In this document: in pieces, positions 6,964 to 10,000 of the stretch
Layout of the letters: each line of letters opens with the position of its first letter
Position numbering within the stretch: the first letter of the stretch is position 1
NCBI GenBank assembly: GCA_030674155.1
Contig: CM060344.1
Coordinates: forward strand, 25,800,631 to 25,810,630
Length of the DNA stretch: 10,000 nucleotides
Origin: Stramonita haemastoma
Taxonomy: Eukaryota > Mollusca > Gastropoda > Neogastropoda > Muricidae
Direction: 5' to 3'
Translations under genes and position numbers: made by a program
Notes under the pieces: model-generated
Told to the model about the DNA's origin: nothing
Database searches by the model: none
What the model saw: only the letters and a program-made list of their open reading frames with translations

Positions 6964-7130
6964 TTTTAATTAACTTTGTTAGGGATGGGTGGGAGTGAGG
7001 AGAGGGGACAAAGTATAAGAAAAAAAGGAAAGAAACACGAAAAGGTAAAGAAGGGGAAAAAGAAGACTTTTAGAACAGTCTGCACAAATACTAACGAAAG
7101 TGAGCATAGTCTCTTTGAAAAAAGCAGGGT

Positions 7131-7216
7131 GGGCATTTGCTAGGTAGCTACCCCTGTGCACAACTTTGGCCCAAAGTGGGGGGTGGGCGTTTGCTAGATG
7201 GTGGGCTTGTGCTAGG
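7131..7216. repeat. Right subterminal repeat block of the transposon
   Basis: Three directly repeated copies, GGGCATTTGCTAGG (7131-7144), GGGCGTTTGCTAG (7185-7197) and GGGCTTGTGCTAGG (7203-7216), precede the terminus. The last is part of the inverted terminal repeat. Between the first two lies CCCCTGTGCAC, also found at the left end (5753-5763 region). Confidence 0.82.
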
Positions 7217-7230
7217 GATTTTACGGTATA

Positions 7231-7435
7231 TGGGGGCAGGGTAACTAAGTGGTCAGAGCGCTGGCTTTCATCCATCGTGGTTACCAGTTGAATGGGTGAC
7301 CCTTTGTGCACCATGGCTTCAGTACAGTCCCGCAGTTCACCCAGCTGTAAATAGGTACCTGCCCTCTTTAGGGTCAGGGAAGGTAAAGCAGTAGGGAGAG
7401 GGGATGGGCGCAACGGCTCCAAAGCACTTGAATGA
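7231..7435 (+). mobile_element. tRNA-derived SINE (family B), plus strand
   Basis: The head contains the A-box-like TAACTAAGTGG (one mismatch to consensus) and a degenerate B-box region (CAGTTGAATGGGTGACC). The body (GTACAGTCCCGCAGTTCACC, CAGCTGTAAATAGGTACC, CCCTCTTTAGGGTCAGGGAA, GGTAAAGCAG) matches the minus-strand copy at 4360-4602. The element starts within a few bases of the pogo element's right TA. Its 3' end merges with the truncated reverse transcriptase fragment, and the terminal TTTACC-type tail seen in the other copy is missing here. It would be a polymerase III transcript mobilised by a LINE. The weak B box suggests that it is old. Confidence 0.85.
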
Positions 7436-7436
7436 A

Positions 7437-7860
7437 GCTTTTGAACGGTTTCTGGCTTCTGGTCGTTGACCCTGGTATCAGTGTTGATGCCCTTGGCGTT
7501 ATTGGTCATCAATTTGGTGTTCTCTGCACTGATCTTCATGCCATACATTTTAGGGACCTTGTTCATGTGTTCTCTTAGGCTGACAAGCTCTTGTTCTGAT
7601 CCTGCTAGTCCGTCAATGTCATCTGCGAAGCGGAAGTTTGTGATCGTTCTGCCACCATTGCAGACTGATCCTTTATGGTGGTGTTCCAGTGCATCAGCCA
7701 TCATTCTCTCAAGGAAGATGTTGAAAAGAGTGGGTGAGAGTGGACAGCCCTGCCTTACTCTAACTGTTCTTTGAAACCACTCTCCAATGCTGCTGTTGTA
7801 GTACACTGCACTGGTGGCCTTGTACAGCTCTTTGATGACTCTGATCAGATTTGCAGTACT
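7437..7860 (-). pseudogene. Non-LTR retrotransposon reverse transcriptase fragment
   Basis: On the minus strand from about 7860 the frame reads ANLIRVIKELYKATSAVYYN and SSIGEWFQRTVRVRQGC. It continues with PLSPTLFNIFLERMMADALE (the conserved QGC-LSP-LFNIFLE block). The catalytic FADD box follows (FRFADDIDGLAGSEQELVSL, codons at about 7618-7629), then the GMKISAENTKLMT segment. Similarity ends at VNDQKPETVQ, just before the usual FKYLG block. The frame has no stop across this ~140-residue span, but an in-frame TAA lies just upstream near 7867 and both sides of the domain are missing. A longer open frame continuing to 6979 is only SINE and pogo sequence read through by chance. An RTE-like clade is possible, but I cannot settle the clade by eye. 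Confidence 0.9.
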
Positions 7861-8030
7861 CTTTGGTTAAGGTGACCCCCCAGGAACCAATTTTCCCCCC
7901 CCCATCTTATCCGAGGGGCACCCTAAACAGTCTTCTGATAAGATCAACTGAGCTACAGTAGGCCTAGACCTAGTAGGAGATTGGGAGTATTGCTGCTGGG
8001 CACCGCCAAGGAAGGGACTAGACAGGAAAG
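7861..8030. other. Short unassigned spacer before the minisatellite
   Basis: Contains a C run near 7898-7906 and a TAGGCCTAGACCTAGTAG motif (7959-7976). A TAGGCCTAGGCTAG-like sequence occurs in inverted orientation on the far side of the minisatellite (9602-9615). No gene is seen. Confidence 0.5.
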
Positions 8031-9560
8031 ACGCAGCACAACACAACACGATCACGCAGCACAACACAACACGATCATGCAGAAGATGATCACGCATCAC
8101 AACACAACACGATCACGCAGCGCAACACAACACGATCACGTAGCACAACACAATATGATCACGCAGCAGAACAAACATGATAACGCAGCACAGCACAATA
8201 CGATCACGCAGCACAGCACAATACGATCACGCAGCACAACACAATATGTTCACGCAGAACAACACAACATGACCACGCAACACAACATGATCACGCAGCA
8301 CAACACAATCACGCAGCACAACACAACTACGCAGAACAACACAACATGACCACGCAACACAACATGATCACGCAGCACAACACAACACGGTCACGCAGCA
8401 CAACACGGTCACGCAGCACAACACGGTCACGCAGCACAACACAACACGATCACGCAGCACAACACAACACGATCTCGCAGCACAACACAACACGATCACG
8501 CAGCACAACACAACACGATCTCGCAGCACAACACAACACGATCACGCAGCACAACACAACACGATCACGCAGCACAGCACAACACGATCACGTAGCACAA
8601 CACAAGATGATCACGCAGCAGAACAAACATGATAACGCAGCACAACACAACACGACCACGCAGCACAGCACAACACGATCACGTAGCACAACACAACCAC
8701 GTAGCACAGCACAACACGATCACGCAGCACAGCACAACACGATCACGCAGCACAGCACAACACGATCACGCAGCACAACACAACACAACCACGCTGCACA
8801 ACACAACACGATCACGCTGCACAACACAACACGACCACGCAGCACAACACAACACGATCACGCAGCACAACACAACACGACCACGCAGCACAACACAACA
8901 CGATCACGCAGCACAATACAACACGATCACAACACAACCACGCAGCACAACACAACACGATCACAACACAACACGATCACGCAGCACAACACAACCACGC
9001 AGCACAACACAACCACGCAGCACAACACAACATGATCACGCAGAACAACACAACCACGCAGCACAACACAACATGATCACACAGAACCACGCAGCACAAC
9101 ACAACATGATCACACAGAACAACACAACCACGCAGCACAACACAACCACGCAGAACAAACAAACCACGCAGCACAACACAACATAATCACGCAGAACAAC
9201 ACAACCACGCAGCACAACACAACATGATCACACAGAACCACGCAGCACAACACAACCACGCAGAACAACACAACCACGCAGCACAACACAACATGATCAC
9301 ACAGAACCACGCAGCACAACACAACCACGCAGAACAACACAACCACGCAGCACAACACAACATGATCACACAGAACCACGCAGCACAACACAACATAATC
9401 ACGCAGAACAACACAACCACGCAGCACAACACAACATGATCACACAGAACCACGCAGCACAACACAACATGATCACGCAGAACAACACAATCACGCAGCA
9501 CAACACAACATGATCACACAGAACAACACAACCACGCAGCACAACACAACATGATCACGC
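8031..9560. repeat. Minisatellite with 23-bp basic unit and higher-order structure
   Basis: About 1,530 bp are built from a 23-bp unit whose core is CACGCAGCACAACACAA, preceded by a CACGAT or CATGAT segment. An 18-bp variant lacks five bases of that segment, and 15-bp partial units also occur. In the right half a 69-bp higher-order period appears at 9223, 9292 and 9361 (15+18+18+18). A larger duplication relates about 8136-8200 to 8587-8650 (offset 452). The plus strand has almost no T outside the GATC/CATG words. Because 23 is not a multiple of three and the unit has no stop in any phase, all three plus frames stay open for hundreds of codons (Thr/Gln/His/Asn/Ser/Arg-rich). The minus strand also stays open (Val/Leu/Cys-rich). 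I treat these as non-coding. Confidence 0.96.
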
Positions 9561-9631
9561 CCCATAGGTCCAGGCTCTGATTAGGCTAGGCCTAACAACG
9601 ACTAGCCTAGGCCTACGAGGTCGACTAGTAA
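9561..9631. other. Spacer with TAGGCCTA palindromes
   Basis: Contains TAGGCTAGGCCTA (9582-9594) and CTAGCCTAGGCCTA (9602-9615), inverted relatives of each other and of the left-flank motif at 7959-7976, followed by GTCGACTAGT. It separates the minisatellite from the minus-strand SINE. Confidence 0.6.
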
Positions 9632-9919
9632 TTTATTATTCATTCATTTATTCTTTTATATCGAGGATAAAGGAATAAGCACTAGTGTGCTTTTTTTACA
9701 TTCAGCCCCGCATGTATGCAGTTTCGTAAATCTTGTCATCTGTTCCCACCAGCACACAATGGCCTACTCTTATGAAAAGCGGAGCAGGATGTAACATATG
9801 CGCAAGATGCTCTGCCTGCGTTCGCATACATCCGAAGGACTTTTGGGAGAGAGGAGTCAGCACTGATGTTAACTCCAGGGGCAAATCCCCTGGAAGGGGA
9901 ATCGAATTGGAGTTGTCAG
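9632..9919 (-). mobile_element. tRNA-derived SINE (family A), minus strand, 5'-truncated
   Basis: Read on the minus strand from 9919 it starts CTGACAACTCC, then a B box (AATTCGATTCC). It continues with the family A body (GGAGTTAACATCAGTGC, AAAGTCCTTCGGATG, CATCTTGCGCATATG, TAGGCCATTGTGTGC, GGTGGGAACAGATGAC). It ends with GCTGAATGTAAAAAAAGCAC, AGTGCTTATTCCTTTATCC and an ATAAAAGAATAAATGAATG tail. The A-box part of the head is absent, the break falling in the anticodon-arm region. It lacks the A-rich extra segment of the copy at 4984-5298, so it may be closer to the ancestral body. The short minus-strand frame within it is not a gene. Confidence 0.88.
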
Positions 9920-10000
9920 GGGGACAGGATAGCCAAGTGGTCAGAACATTGCGCTCGCAATTTGACGATCCGGGTTCAATTCCCGTTCGATTAAATTTTA
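9920..10000 (+). mobile_element. tRNA-like SINE head running off the window
   Basis: GGGGACAGGATAGCCAAGTG begins a second head with A box TAGCCAAGTGG (9930-9940) and B box GTTCAATTC (9974-9982). It is close to the family A head at 4984-5045. After CCCGTTCG the sequence (ATTAAATTTTA) departs from the family A body, so it may be a different subfamily or a truncated copy. A functional tRNA is unlikely because an acceptor stem is not evident. It lies head-to-head with the minus-strand SINE ending at 9919, with no gap. Confidence 0.75.

Larger units (their letters stand above)
5725..7226 (-). mobile_element. pogo/Tigger-type (Tc1/mariner superfamily) DNA transposon, defective
   Basis: The ends are inverted repeats that read inward CCGTAAAATGCCTAGCA on the left and CCGTAAAATCCCTAGCA on the right, about 21 of 24 bases matching. 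TA dinucleotides flank both sides, the target duplication of this superfamily. The element is 1,502 bp. Its interior holds a minus-strand transposase pseudogene with a CENP-B-like DNA-binding region and part of a DDE domain. Each subterminal region carries palindromically arranged copies of a GGGCGTTTGCTAG motif. The copy has lost the end of its transposase by internal deletion and carries frameshifts, so it cannot move on its own. The family call rests on protein motifs and end structure read by eye. Confidence 0.88.

Noticed and set aside
6979..7430. C-terminal half of the 275-codon minus-strand frame as a reverse transcriptase extension
   Set aside because: This part is the family B SINE and the transposon's right end read by chance. 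Only the segment above about 7437 is reverse transcriptase.
8346..9186. Long plus-strand open frames rich in Thr, Gln, His, Asn and Arg, up to 229 codons
   Set aside because: They are translations of a 23-bp minisatellite whose unit has no stop in any frame. The three frames are permutations of one another and there is no other gene signal.
8977..9501. Minus-strand Cys/Val/Leu-rich open frames resembling membrane proteins
   Set aside because: Antisense reading of the same minisatellite. The hydrophobicity is a by-product of the repeat.
8031..9560. Possible CRISPR array
   Set aside because: Units are contiguous with graded variation and no unique spacers, and the setting is a eukaryotic repeat region.
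9921..9990. Functional tRNA gene
   Set aside because: A and B boxes are present, but no convincing acceptor stem pairs, and the same head occurs in a multi-copy SINE family in the window.

Overview
The window looks like non-coding, repeat-rich DNA from a eukaryotic nuclear genome, most probably a marine invertebrate and plausibly a mollusc or another lophotrochozoan. The reasons are very long di-, tri- and pentanucleotide microsatellites, polymerase III-promoted tRNA-type SINEs, a pogo/Tigger DNA transposon, a non-LTR retrotransposon fragment and no sign of bacterial gene packing. The phylum is an inference from repeat style only. I find no host gene, rRNA, functional tRNA or CRISPR array. 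Nearly all long open frames are read-through of simple repeats or of a minisatellite.

Layout. 1-1020: an 88-bp direct duplication around an AT-rich core; a polyC/(CT)n/(AT)n stack; the 3' end of a SINE (family A) running into a (CCTTG)n(CT)n(GT)n stack; and a LINE/SINE-like 3' tail ending in (GACTT)n. 1060-1560: a (GTA)n array of about 285 bp followed by other trinucleotide runs. 1700-2022: purine-rich tetranucleotide DNA, then a C-rich tract with strong G-quadruplex potential on the minus strand. 2023-4137: mostly unrecognised AT-rich DNA holding a possible piggyBac-like MITE (2399-2711) and one arm of an unnamed ~185-bp inverted dispersed repeat (3278-3462).

4138-5720: (TG)n grading into CG-alternating DNA, a 5'-truncated SINE of family B on the minus strand, a (CT)/(CA) stack, a T-poor stretch, (CT)n, a SINE of family A with clear A and B boxes, (CA)n, the second arm of the ~185-bp repeat (5340-5523), and a C-rich tract. 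5725-7226: a pogo/Tigger-type DNA transposon, delimited by 24-bp terminal inverted repeats and TA target duplications, carrying a frameshifted, 3'-deleted transposase pseudogene on the minus strand.

7229-7860: a family B SINE abuts the transposon's right end and is followed directly by a doubly truncated reverse transcriptase fragment on the minus strand. 8031-9560: a ~1.5-kb minisatellite with a 23-bp basic unit and higher-order structure. 9632-10000: a minus-strand family A SINE lying head-to-head with a plus-strand SINE head that runs off the window.

The elements form a nested and abutting mosaic of mobile DNA and the simple repeats associated with it, not a cooperating gene set. The most informative items are the pogo element with its exact ends and repeated subterminal motif, the unnamed ~185-bp inverted repeat, the hierarchical minisatellite, and the repeated association of SINE 3' ends with microsatellites.
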